A stretch of 64,000 nucleotides of DNA from Cherax quadricarinatus (lineage: Eukaryota; Arthropoda; Malacostraca; Decapoda; Parastacidae): contig NW_027196393.1 in the NCBI RefSeq assembly GCF_038502225.1, positions 29,623 through 93,622 of the forward strand, in the 5' to 3' direction. Of the stretch, positions 32,901 through 43,090 are shown piece by piece. The notes under the pieces were generated by a model. It was not told where the DNA came from. It did not search any database and saw only the letters and a list, made by a program, of their open reading frames with translations. The position numbers and the translations under genes were made by a program. Within the stretch, counting starts at the first letter, position 1. The number at the start of each line of letters is the position of its first letter.

Positions 32901-35900
32901 TATCTAGAAGTACTGCATGTTATCTAGGAGTACTTGATGTTATCTAGGAGTACTGGATGTTATCTAGGAGCAGTGCATTTTATCTAGGAGCAGTGCATGT
33001 TATCTAGGAGCAGTGGATGTTTTCTAGGAGTACTGGATGTTATTTAGAAGCAGTGGATGTTATCTAGGAGTACTGGATGTTATCTAGGAGTACTGGATGT
33101 TATCTAGGAGCAGTGCATTTTATCTAGGAGCAGTGCATGTTATCTAGGAGCAGTGCATGTTATCTAGGAGCAGTGGATGTTATCTAGGAGTACAGGATGT
33201 TATCTAGGAGCAGTGGATGTTATCTAGGAGCACTGGACGCTATCTAGGAGTACCGGATGTTATCTAGGAGCACTGGATGTTATCAAGGAGTACTGGGTGT
33301 TATCTAGGAGTACTGGATGTCATCTAGTAGTACTGATTATCTAGGCACACTGGATATTATTTAGTACTGGTTATCTAGGAGTGCTGGTTGTTATAAAGGA
33401 ACACTGGATGTTATCTAGGAGTACTGGATGTCATCTAGGAGTACAGGACGTTATGTAGTACTGGACGTTATCTACGATTACTGGACGTTATCTACGAGTA
33501 CTGGACGTTATCTACGAGTACTGGACGTTATCTACGAGTACTGGACGTTATCTACGAGTACTGGACGTTTTCTACGAGTACTGGACGTTATATAGGAGTA
33601 CTGGACGTTATCTACGAGTACTGGACGTTATCTACGAGTACTGGACGTTATCTAGCAGTACTGGACGTTATCTACGAGTACTGGACGTTATGTAGGAGTA
33701 CTGGAAGTTATCTAGGAGTACTGGACGTTATCTACGAGTACTGGACGTTATCTAGGAGTACTGGACGTTATCTACGAGTACTGGACGTTATCTAGGAGTA
33801 CTGGACGATATATACGAGTACTGGACGTTATCTAGGAGTACCGGACGTTATCTAGGAGTACTGGACGTTATCTAGGAGTACTGGACGTTATCTACGAGTA
33901 CTGGACGTTATCTACGAGTACTGGACGTTATCTACGAGTACTGGACGTTATCTAGGAGTACTGGATGTTATCTAGGAGTACTGGACGTTATCTACGAGTA
34001 CTGGACGTTATCTAGGAGTACTGGACGTTATCTAGGAGTACTGGACGTTATCTACGAGTACTGGACGTTATCTACGAGTACTGGACGTTATCTACGAGTA
34101 CTGGACGTTATCTACGAGTACTGGATTGTATCTAGGGGTACTGAGTGTTATCTAGGAGTACTGGACGTTATCTAGTAGTACTGGATGTTATCTAGGAGTA
34201 CTGGATTGTATCTAGGGGTACTGAATGTTATCTAGGAGTACTGGATGTTATCTAGGAGCACTTGACGTTATCTAGGAGTACTGGACGTTATCTAGGAGTA
34301 CTGGATGTTATCTAGGAGTACTGGACGTTATCTAGGAGTACTGGACGTTATCTACGAGTACTGGACGTTATCTAGGAGTACTAGACGTTATCTAGGAGAA
34401 CTAGACGTTATCTACGAGTACTGGACGTTATCTACGAGTACTGGACGTTATCTACGAGTACTGGACGTTATCTACGAGTACTGGACGTTATCTACGAGTA
34501 CTGGACGTTATCTACGAGTACTGGATTGTATCTAGGGGTACTGAATGTTATCTAGGAGTACTGGACGTTATCTAGGAGTACTGGATTGTATCTAGGGGTA
34601 CTGAATGTTATCTAGGAGTACTGGATGTTATCTAGGAGTACCGGACGTTATCTAGGAGTACTGGACGTTATCTAGGAGTACTGGATGTTATTTAGGAGTA
34701 CTGGACGTTATCTAGGAGTACTGGACGTTATCTAGGAGTGCTGGACGTTATCTAGGAGTACTGGACGTTATCTAGGAGCAGTGGATGTTATCTAGGAGCA
34801 GTAGATGTTATCTAGGAGTACTGGATGTTATCTAGGAGTACTGGATGTTAACTAGGAGTACTGGATGTTATCTAGGAGTACTGGATGTTATCTAGGAGCA
34901 GTGGATGTTTTCTAGGATTACTGGATGTTATTTAGAAGCAGTGGGTGTTATCTAGGAGTACTGGATGTTATCTAGGAGAACTAGACGCTACCTAGGAGTA
35001 CTGGACGTTACCTAGGAGTACTGGATGTTATCTAGGAGTACTGGATGTTATCTAGGAGTACTGGATGTTATCTAGGAGTACTGAATGTTATCTAGGAGTA
35101 CTGGATGTTATCTAGGAGTACTGGATGTTATCTAGGAGTACTGGACGCTACCTAGGAGTACTGGACGTTACCTAGGAGTACTGGATGTTATCTAGGAGTA
35201 CTGGATGTTATCTAGGAGTACTGAATGTTATCTAGTACTGAATGTTATCTAGGAGAACTGGATGTTATCTAGGAGTACTGGACGTTATCTAGGAGTACTG
35301 GATGTTATCTAAAAGTACTGGATGTTATCTCGGAGTACTGGACGTTATCTAGGAGCACTGGACGTTATCCAGGAGTACTGGACGTTATCTAGGAGTACTG
35401 GACGTTACCTAGGAGTACTGGACGTTATCTAGGAGCAGTGGATGTTATCTAGGAGCAGTAGATGTTATCTAGAAGTACTGGATGTTATCTAGGAGTACTT
35501 GATGTTATCTAGGAGTACTGGATGTTATCTAGGAGCAGTGCATTTTATCTAGGAGCAGTGCATGTTATCTAGGAGCAGTGGATGTTTTCTAGGAGTACTG
35601 GATGTTATTTAGAAGCAGTGGATGTTATCTAGGAGTACTGGATGTTATCTAGGAGTACTGGATGTTATCTAGGAGCAGTGCATTTTATCTAGGAGCAGTG
35701 CATGTTATCTAGGAGCAGTGCATGTTATCTAGGAGCAGTGGATGTTATCTAGGAGTACAGGATGTTATCTAGGAGCAGTGGATGTTATCTAGGAGCACTG
35801 GACGCTATCTAGGAGTACCGGATGTTATCTAGGAGTACTGGATGTTATCAAGGAGTACTGGGTGTTATCTAGGAGTACTGGATGTCATCTAGTAGTACTG

Positions 35901-36130
35901 ATTATCTAGGCACACTGGATATTATTTAGTACTGGTTATCTAGGAGTGCTGGTTGTTATAAAGGAACACTGGATGTTATCTAGGAGTACTGGATGTCATC
36001 TAGGAGTACAGGACGTTATGTAGTACTGGATGTTATCTAGGAGGACTGGTTGTTATCTAGGAGAACTGGATGTTATACAGGAGTGCCGAATGTTATCCAG
36101 GAATAGTGGATGTTATCTGGCATTATGGGA
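26935..36130. repeat. 20-bp minisatellite array (array IV), about 460 units
   Basis: The unit GGATGTTATCTAGGAGTACT repeats with exact 20-bp phase for thousands of bases. Domains differ by variant: GGATG/GTATG mix (26935-28960), GGATG/GGACG (to about 30820), TACGAGTACT units (30860-31560), and more divergent GAGCAGT and GGATTGTATCTAGGGG units beyond. The period is not a multiple of three, so the short ORFs read through it have no coding meaning. A 2.56-kb internal duplication and a 480-bp higher-order unit are present. Confidence 0.98.
30900..36030. repeat. 2.56-kb tandem duplication within array IV
   Basis: Private variants recur at 2562-2582 bp: GGACGTTTTCTACGAG at 30981 and 33563, the stretch from 31743 and from 34305, and CTAGGCACACTGGATATT at 33341 and 35906. 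Both copies end with ATCTAGGAGTACAGGACG and TTATGTAGTACTGG. The second copy starts right after the first at about 33460. Confidence 0.9.
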
Positions 36131-36137
36131 TATTTTC

Positions 36138-36360
36138 CAGCAGTAGGGATTGTGATCCAGTAGTATGGGTTGTGATCCAGTGATTCAGCAGTATGGGTTA
36201 TGATCCAGCAGTATGGGTTGTGATCCAGCAGTATGGGTTGTGATCCAGCAGTATGGGTTGTGATCCAGCAGTATGGGTTGTGATCCAGCAGTATGGGTTA
36301 TGATCCAGCAGTATGGGTTGTGATCCAGCAGTATGGGTTGTGATCCAGCAGTATGGGTTG
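36138..36360. repeat. 20-bp minisatellite (array V), left part
   Basis: The unit GGTTGTGATCCAGCAGTATG repeats at 20 bp. A transitional zone (36040-36180) changes gradually from the array IV unit to this one. The LTR element at 36361 splits this array; it resumes at 39043. Confidence 0.95.
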
Positions 36361-36678
36361 TGTAGACAGCCTGTACTGTCTGCACAGACAGCCCATGCTG
36401 TCTGCCAGCTTAGTTCATATTTCGCGCCACTCAGGTGCTGCCATCTATAGGCCTTGCCACTTCAGTATGCCCAGACTTGCCTCGCTCTCACTCACACAGC
36501 GGCCTGGCATCAAGACACAAGTACTCCCAGCTCTCTCTCGTGGGCATGGCCCTGCCCGGGCCATGGGCACAAACACACAAGCCTGTGTAACCCAACACTA
36601 CTTATCAATAAACAAAGAAGCCTCCGAAGAAGTATATCATTCACACCCGCTACCAGCTACCAAAATAAGCCCGTTATA
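36361..36678 (+). repeat. 5' LTR
   Basis: Begins TGTAGACAGCCTG and ends AGCCCGTTATA, with an AATAAA signal in TATCAATAAAC near 36607. I count seven differences from the other LTR over 318 bp (about 98% identity), so the insertion is fairly recent. The sequence TGGTGACAGCGGTG just downstream occupies the primer-binding-site position. Confidence 0.9.
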
Positions 36679-37362
36679 AATGGTGACAGCGGTGCTCCGC
36701 AGCAGTTGTGTTTGCCTGGAGAGAGGGAGGAAGAGGTATGAAGTCATCTTCACTCCATCACCATACACAAGAAGCATCCGTCTCTCAACGAGTTATCCTG
36801 ATGTCGTGTCTGCACGTTTGAGCATCCAGACACAGGTACTAGCAGGATCCAGCCGAAATTTGCCGAAATTCTCCGAGAATTGTAAGTGGCGTCCCAGTGA
36901 CCCCACGCTGTTTCTCAAGTCACGTGTTCAGCGTCACTTGTATGTTGCTGTTGTTGTTCAGCTCAGCACAGCTGTTTCAGCAAGCCAGAGGCGAGTTTTG
37001 TGGTGATTTCTGCGTCCAGTGTGAGCTTCTCCACGTGTTTGTGGGTGGAGGAGGAGGAGGAATGGCCAGATGCCCGCCCTGCCATACACTCACGCACGCT
37101 CCTCGCCACCACACTACCATACACTCACCACTGCCCACTCCCTCTGCTGTGTTTTCTGCTGTTTTTCGTATGAATTCATTGCCAGTGCTGTGTATCCGAG
37201 TGCCCGAGGCCACTCGAAGCTACGTGGATTACGACGTCACGTGGGTGTGGGCGATGTCACGTAGACCTATAAAGCCACGTGAGTTACCAGATGTCCCAGG
37301 CCTCATGCTGTGGTCTGCTGCCCGCATCACATCGACGCCACCCACGATGCTGCCCGACTTCA

Positions 37363-37521
37363 TGACGTCACGATGTCTGCTGACGTCACCTCACGATGTC
37401 TGCCTGACGTCACCTCGAGATGTCTGCTGATGTCACCTCACGATGTCTGCTGACGTCACCTCACGATGTCTGCTGACGTCACCTCACGATGTCTGCTGAC
37501 GTCACAGTGCTGCTGACGTCA
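37363..37521. promoter_or_regulatory. Cluster of seven CRE palindromes inside the LTR element
   Basis: TGACGTCA occurs exactly at 37363, 37381, 37405, 37451, 37474, 37497 and 37514. They lie in a roughly 23-bp tandem repeat (GATGTCTGCTGACGTCACCT + CAC). TGACGTCA is the full CREB/ATF site. Whether the cluster binds such factors is unknown; it may be only a by-product of repeat expansion. Confidence 0.6.
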
Positions 37522-38724
37522 CCTCGCGACATCACGCCTGACATCACATGATGTCACCATCGAGTGTTCAGTAATTATTTCAGTATTGTCGAGAAGATTG
37601 AGAGAAGATATATGTCGTGTGTTAATTCCTCTCAGTCAGTGTTCTCACATTTTAATATGTCTTAGTGTCAGTTTTGTGCACAGAAAAGCATCTTTTGCTA
37701 GTTTAAGCCATGTTGTACCGTATGTACAGCGGTGTGTTTGTAAAGTTTCCGTGTGTCCAGTGAGGTCTGAGCCAGCCAGACCTGAGTAGCACCACTGTGT
37801 TAAGTCACCCTTGTGACCAGTGTGTTTGACAGCTATCAGACAGCCCGAGTGACCGAGCCCTCTTGTACAGAAAGCTTTTATGCTCGTCGCTCGTGATGTT
37901 CTGTAGAATCGTACCTGCTACGATTCCCATCGAGATTTGTTTCACTTCACCTCCAGACCTTCAGAGTGCAGTTATATGTAGAGAAACAAGTCTGGGGACG
38001 CTTAGACTAACCTCTGCTATAACTCCAACTGTCGAGAGATGATACTCGTCAAGCCGCAGCCAGGCCTGTTGGCAGGCGCTGTGTCAGCCTCGTGTCACAA
38101 GCTTCAGTGAGCAGCCTGCACAAGGATGATGTCACTTTGACTGCTAGCTCTCTCACTGCACTCTGGTGTATGATGTTACGACTCCCAGATGTTTCGCCCA
38201 GTCGTCTCTGCCACGACTCGCTCCACAACTCGCTCCACGCTCGCCGGCAGTGACAGCCCAGCGACAGTACCAGTCGAGAAGTGTCCTGAGTCGCTTGCCA
38301 GAAGTCCTGCCCAGTTGCCGAGTTTTGTCGACGCCTCACTCGAGGGCACCAGCATGTCGTGCCCCAGGTTGAGTGAAAACCTTCAGCGACTCCTACGATG
38401 TCTGCTTCACCGTTCCAGAGGAGACCGTACCCTGTTACGTCACAGCTCAGCCACAGCGATGTCTCCCGTGTTGCAGTATCTGTCCAGACGCAGGAAGGCG
38501 TGCAGTGATGCCCTTCGACGCTCACTGCCTATGACCACGATGTTTAGCACACCCCACATGTTTTTTTCTTCCCTCCCTGTAGGAAGTTTTTTTTTCCCAT
38601 GTCCATATGTATATATATGTTTTTATTTTGTGTTCTGTGCCCTGTTCCGACGAGAGAGAGACCGAGTTTCTTTCACTACCAGTATTGTCGCGTCGGGACG
38701 ACGCGCGGTAGGTGGCCGAGCGTA

Positions 38725-39042
38725 TGTAGACAGCCTGTACTGTCTGCACAGACAGCCCATACTGTCTGCCAGCTTAGTTCATATTTCGCGCCACTCAGGT
38801 GCTGCCATCTATAGGCCTTGCCACTTCAGTATGCCCAGACTTGCCTCGCTCTCACTCACACAGCGGCCTGGCATCAAGACACAAGGCCTCCCAGCTCTCT
38901 CTCGTGGGCATGGCCCTGCCCGGGCCATGGGCACAAACACACAAGCCTGTGTAACCCACCACTACTTATCAATAAAGTAAGAAGCCTCCGAAGAAGTATA
39001 TCATTCACACCCGCTACCAGTTACCAAAATAAGCCCGTTATA
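38725..39042 (+). repeat. 3' LTR
   Basis: A near-identical copy of 36361-36678, ending at AGCCCGTTATA and followed by GTTG and the resumed 20-bp array. No clear polypurine tract precedes it (the upstream bases are GGTAGGTGGCCGAGCGTA). Confidence 0.9.
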
Positions 39043-39590
39043 GTTGTGATCCAGCAGTATGGGTTGTGATCCAGCAGTATGGGTTGTGATCCAGCAGTAT
39101 GGGTTGTGATTCAGCAGTATGGGTTGTGATCCAGCAGTATGGGTTGTGATCCAGCAGTATGGGTTGTGATCCAGCAGTATGGGTTGTGATCCAGCAGTAT
39201 GGGTTATGATCCAGCAGTATGGGTTGTGATCCAGCAGTATGGGTTATGATCCAGCAGTATGGGTTGTGATCCAGCAGTATGGGTTGTGATCCAGCAGTAT
39301 GGGCTGTGATCCAGCAGTATGGGTTGTGATCCAGCAGTATGGGTTGTGATCCAGCAGTATGGGTTGTGATCCAGCAGTATGGGTTGTGATCCAGCAGTAT
39401 GGGTTGTGATCCAGCAGTATGGGTTGTGATCAAGCAGTATGGGTTGTGATCCAGCAGTATGGGTTATGATCCAGCAGTATGGGTTGTGATCCAGCAGTAT
39501 GGGTTGTGATCCAGCAGTATGGGTTGTGATCCAGCAGTATGGGTTGTGATCCAGCAGTATGGGTTGTGATCCAGCAGTATGGGTCGTGTA
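39043..39590. repeat. 20-bp minisatellite (array V), right part
   Basis: Continuation of the GGTTGTGATCCAGCAGTATG array after the LTR insertion, about 27 units and very uniform. Confidence 0.96.
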
Positions 39591-39713
39591 CCATGGTGAG
39601 AGGTGGTGTACTTGATCTAAATTATTCTCAGTTTAATTATAAAGCTAGTTTACAAATTTTATCTCGTTTCCTGCCGCCTTTCATTCTACAATCACAAAAG
39701 TTTCACACACACA

Positions 39714-39725
39714 CACACACACACA

Positions 39726-39800
<75 letters not shown>
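39714..39800. repeat. (AC)n microsatellite
   Basis: About 43 AC dinucleotides with one AGAC interruption near 39724. Confidence 0.97.
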
Positions 39801-39803
<3 letters not shown>

Positions 39804-40089
39804 TAAAGTATAATTTCAAATGGAGAAAAAATGCTGGACAAGACTTAGAATAGGATGCACTAAGTAGATGACATAACTCTCAAGAATAGGGAAGTAAATG
39901 CAACACTGGCAAAATTAGGGTAGTAAGCCATACCTATTAAAGAGACGAAATTTTCTCTACCAATGGCTGATGCTATATTCTGCGAGGGTTGAACATAATG
40001 AGAATAGTGGAGTTTATTTTTGTTAAACTGTGGAGATCTGAGAACATAAATTACATTGCAACAACAGTAACAACTGGCAGTCTTAAAGT
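39801..40089. other. No recognised feature
   Basis: AT-rich unique-looking sequence between a microsatellite and a SINE. Confidence 0.6.
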
Positions 40090-40510
40090 GTCCTTTAGCT
40101 CAGTTGGTAGTGCACACAGCTCGCACACTGAGGTTCGTGGTTCGATCCCCAGTGCGGATGGCAACACTGGGATTTTCCTTGACACTTCTGAGATTTGTTA
40201 GCGTCACATTCACCGCTAATGTAATCCCAACTCAATGCGCCTCTGGTGATACCTTCTGTGTAATGATTTCTCCAAGTCCTGTATATTTACTTTTTATATA
40301 TTCTTCTCTCTGAAGACACCTGCTATCCCTGTTCACCTAACAGTACATAGGTACCTGGGTGTTAGCCGACTGGTGTGAGTGGCAACATGGAAATAAAATT
40401 AACCCAGTTTACCCGAAATGTTCTGCATAACCAGAGACTTTCTATACAGTAAGTAATTGATGTCAGTTATGGTCTGTATAAGTTGTATCATGTACTTGTA
40501 GAAACAAAGA
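40090..40510 (+). mobile_element. tRNA-derived SINE
   Basis: The A-box region TTTAGCTCAGTTGGTAG and B box GGTTCGATCCC lie in tRNA spacing. A body follows with the shared core TTCACCTAACAGTACATAGG and GTACCTGGGTGTTAGCCGAC, then a 3' region (GATGTCAGTTATGGTCTGTA ... TGTACTTGTAGAAA) that matches the minus-strand SINE at 57866-58150. Confidence 0.85.
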
Positions 40511-40897
40511 CAGTAATGTTACTAAGAGAATGAGGACAATAACAGAGCAACAATAACATTTTAGAAGTAAATACAGCAGACAGGAAGGTCTTGTGCTAAA
40601 TAACGATCCTAGGGACGGTAACCACAAATACAGACTGGCATCCAAATGGAGGTCCAGACATAAATTGTAGAGTTAATGGAGGCAGAAATGGGTACGTTTG
40701 TGATCCAGTATATGTATGAGAAGATGCAGCCTCACTTGAATTATCTTTGAGTTAGTGATGACTCAGTGCTGTGGAAGTGGCTCTGGAAGAGAAGAAAATG
40801 AAGAATATGGTAAATGGAGAGGTAGATTACATGCCTAATTCACGTCTGCATAAATAACTCATTACTATTGTAACCAGATTTAATCATGGAAATAGTT

Positions 40898-41087
40898 GTA
40901 ATAAAGTTGGTAGAATTACCGACAATATGTAAAGTAAAAGGACACAAGTGCAACTAATGTGACATTTATTGTGGCAACGTTTCGCTCTCCAGGAGCTTTA
41001 TCAAGCCATTACCTGATAAAGCTCCTGGAGAGCGAAACGTTGCCACAATAAATGTCACATTAGTTGCACTTGTGTCCTTTTACTTTA
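40898..41087. mobile_element. Inverted-pair hammerhead element, family 3, with 13-bp TSD
   Basis: CATGGAAATAGTT occurs at 40885-40897 and 41088-41100. The insert is a perfect 77-bp inverted repeat (40927-41003 with 41014-41090, the last bases overlapping the TSD) around a 10-nt spacer. Each arm carries one ribozyme-like core, with 5' ends facing each other. The minus-strand core has intact stem I (TGGC with GCCA), box 1 TTGATAA, stem II GCTC/GAGC and GAAA. The plus-strand core lacks the pairing upstream strand. The minus-strand 3' hairpin GGTA/TACC is at about 40911-40924. Confidence 0.85.
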
Positions 41088-41100
41088 CATGGAAATAGTT

Positions 41101-41455
41101 CGCTACCACCTGTTTATCTATCAAAACTTTGCAGTCCAGTTCCTGGACCCATTATGTGTCTCTGTAATCTTTTGACCAACACCCACAGCATGGGTATGAG
41201 GACCATAATAAAGATATACTGAGGTAGATTACGGACGAGGAAACGACATATGTAGGAATGAATTTATTCTTAGCTGGAGTGCAATGGGATAGAAATCACT
41301 GCAAGATGGATATCCTCACTGAAAATGAGGATATCCATCATTTAGCTCATCATTGTTATTTATACCCGAGGTATATTTTGATCTTACTGTTCTCTTTTCT
41401 TTTTTTGCAATGGGAGGAAGTTGCATATTGTTAGCATAATGTAAATCCTGGATTG
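41101..41455. other. Mostly featureless; one perfect hairpin
   Basis: A 14-bp perfect inverted repeat GATGGATATCCTCA/TGAGGATATCCATC with a 7-nt loop lies at 41305-41339. Otherwise nothing is recognised. Confidence 0.6.
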
Positions 41456-41458
41456 TTT

Positions 41459-41640
41459 GAGGATCGTAATGACACGATTGCAACCAAACCACGGATTGGG
41501 TGAAGATTGAACCCATGGCGAGTCAATTAAAACTCACAGGCCAGTGCGTTAACACACTGGTCTGTGAGTTATCAGACTAGCTTACCATAGGTTAAAGCCC
41601 CGCCCATTCCGTGGTTTATTTGGGGATGTTTGTGTACTGG
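41459..41640 (-). mobile_element. tRNA-like SINE fragment with internal hairpin
   Basis: On the minus strand it contains CCATGGGTTCAATCTTCACC (B-box-like) and TGCAATCGTGTCATTACGAT. A 16-bp hairpin lies upstream at 41531-41570 (AACTCACAGGCCAGTG with CACTGGTCTGTGAGTT). It is the same short family as 11473 and 42426. Confidence 0.6.
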
Positions 41641-42225
41641 TTCGGCGCTCACTGTTTTAGGAGATTTCTTCTAAAGCAATCAACGCGTCCTCTCATTCAG
41701 AGACACTGTTGTGAAAACAATCAAATGACAACGGCGCCTTGAACAGTCGAAATATGACTTATTTCACTGTACGCAATTAGTGCCCAGTTCCCGTTTGTGA
41801 GGCAGAAATTTTTTATCGCCTATAAGGTTTCTCTAACCTATTCTAGAAATATGTCGAAAACCGCACATGATAAACTAACATAATTGCTAGGAGGATGGTT
41901 GAAAGAACTGGCAATTAAAAGCATAAAAAAAGCGAAAGGGCATGGAGAAAAGTAGTGAACATGATTGATGATGGATTAACGTGAAGAAACCAGCAGAGGA
42001 ATGGACAAATTTGTTCAAGTGGGCAGCAGAGCGACACCTGAAAAACGACAACAATGAGAAAATGGAAGATGGTACTGCACAGTCGAGGGAAGTAACTATA
42101 GTTATCTAACAACACTGAAGAAAGGTGGCGATGTTGCCAAAGATAAGGGAAGAAAATTGTGAGAATATCATTAGAAAAATAAAGTTCTTAATTGACAAAA
42201 ATGTTTTGGTATCAGAAACAGTTCC
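41641..42225. other. No recognised feature
   Basis: Unique-looking, AT-rich; short open frames only. Confidence 0.6.
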
Positions 42226-42229
42226 ATGG

Positions 42230-42512
42230 TAAGGAAAGATATCGTTCCAGGCCCTGGAACTGAACTCTCTTCCAGGATGAGGGACTCACCACCTCAAATA
42301 CTATTTCTCCACGGGTTTATGGACTGATTACATCTTCATTTGACTGAAGAAATCTTCTGTGTACGCTAAACATTTCAACAATAAAAATACTCAACTGTTG
42401 TACATACGTCTTACTCATCAACTTGACTCACGAAATCGTAATGACACGATCGTGGGTTCTAACCCCACCCGTGGTATGCTTTCTCATCAACTTGTCGGTA
42501 TCTTATCCTATT
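42230..42512 (+). mobile_element. Hammerhead-like element, family 2 (degenerate), with SINE insertion
   Basis: The lead region GAACTGAACTCTCTTCCAGG...GGACTGATTACATC matches the family 2 lead at 44419 and 52264. Box 1 CTGAAGA is followed by AATCTTC, with CTAAA in place of GAAA and ATTTCAACAATAAAAATAC after it, so stem II and box 2 are damaged. Between the GTC segment and the terminal TTGTCGGTATCTTATCC, a 57-bp SINE fragment has inserted with a 12-bp TSD. Confidence 0.65.
42426..42482 (-). mobile_element. 57-bp SINE fragment with 12-bp TSD
   Basis: CTCATCAACTTG flanks it at 42414-42425 and 42483-42494. On the minus strand it has a B-box-like GGGTTAGAACCC and the GATCGTGTCATTACGATTTC hairpin 3' end. 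It keeps only the 3' half of the tRNA-like head. Confidence 0.75.
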
Positions 42513-42679
42513 CCCAACAACACTTACTGTTAATACGTTTATATTAAAGTGTCACTGTTCCTCTCATCCTCGTGTACACATTCGTGGCAACTATCCTCAT
42601 TTTTCTGTTGTTTCCCATCCACCTGTTTCTGTAGTTTCTCCATACTCTAGCACTGACTGATTTTCCAATCACTGTGTAG

Positions 42680-42965
42680 TCTCCTTTCGCTTAGCTCAGT
42701 GGTTCCCAAACTGGGGGTAATGGTAGAGTAATGCTCTCTCTAGACTCTAGAGAGAGCATTACTCTACCATTACCTACCATTACTCTACCATTACCCCCAG
42801 TTTGGGAACCACTGGCTCAGCTCGATCGCCAGCACACTAGCACACTGAGGTCCGGGAATCGATCCCCCGGTATGGCTGAAAAACATTAGGACGTGTTTCC
42901 GTAAGACACTGCTGTCCCTATTCACCCATCAGTAAATATGTAACATTATGCCACTGTACATGCTT
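42680..42965 (+). mobile_element. tRNA-derived SINE interrupted by a MITE
   Basis: After removal of the MITE the head reads TTTCGCTTAGCTCGATCGCC...GCACACTGAGGTCCGGGAAT with B box GAATCGATCCC. Then come GTGTTTCCGTAAGACAC and TTCACCCATCAGTAAATATG. It parallels the minus-strand SINE at 57866-58150. Confidence 0.75.
42697..42814. mobile_element. hAT-type MITE with 8-bp TSD
   Basis: The termini CAGTGGTTCCCAAACTGGGG and its inverse are the classic hAT terminal repeat. The flanks are GCTTAGCT (42689-42696) and GCTCAGCT (42815-42822), an 8-bp duplication with one mismatch, as expected for hAT. The 118-bp body is an almost complete palindrome centred on TCTAGA with a 20-bp duplicated segment in the right arm (TACCATTACTC twice). 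It is non-coding. Confidence 0.85.
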
Positions 42966-43090
42966 ACCTGGAGTCTACCTGGAGGGTACTCCAGGGATCA
43001 ACGACCCCGCGGACCGGTCCACGACCGGGCCTCCCGGGCCGTGGACCGGTCCGCCTTGATCAACCAGGCTGTTACTGCTGGCCGCACGTA
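42962..43090. repeat. Dispersed GC-rich palindromic repeat fragment
   Basis: ACCTGGAGTCTACCTGGAGG, GACCCCGCGGACCGG and TTGATCAACCAGGCTGTTAC form a compact GC-rich segment with internal palindromes (GGACCGGTCC twice). I recall this motif set as a dispersed decapod repeat; only one copy is in this window. Confidence 0.55.

Larger units (their letters stand above)
36361..39042 (+). mobile_element. Non-autonomous LTR retrotransposon
   Basis: Two 318-bp direct repeats bound a 2046-bp internal region, flanked by GTTG on each side (36357-36360 and 39043-39046). It sits inside array V, which was continuous before insertion. The internal region has no integrase, RT, protease or RNase H motif in any frame. 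The longest open frame (38189-38980) is compositionally Ser/Arg-rich and runs into the 3' LTR. It is best described as a LARD-type derivative that relies on a partner element. The 4-bp duplication would fit a Gypsy-type integrase. Orientation follows AATAAA in the LTR and is tentative. Confidence 0.85.

Noticed and set aside
30823..34535. Identical short ORFs in the 20-bp array
   Set aside because: They arise from the repeat and its 2.56-kb duplication; the 20-bp period scrambles frames elsewhere in the array.
17299..36130. CRISPR-like regular repeats
   Set aside because: The units are contiguous with no unique spacers, the host is eukaryotic, and there are no cas genes. They are minisatellites.
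36897..37430. Possible gag-like ORF in the LTR element
   Set aside because: The 177-codon frame has no zinc knuckle or capsid motif, and its end is produced by the TGACGTCA repeat.
38189..38980. 263-codon ORF in the LTR element
   Set aside because: It runs from non-coding-looking sequence into the 3' LTR and shows no known domain; another long frame overlaps it on the opposite strand.
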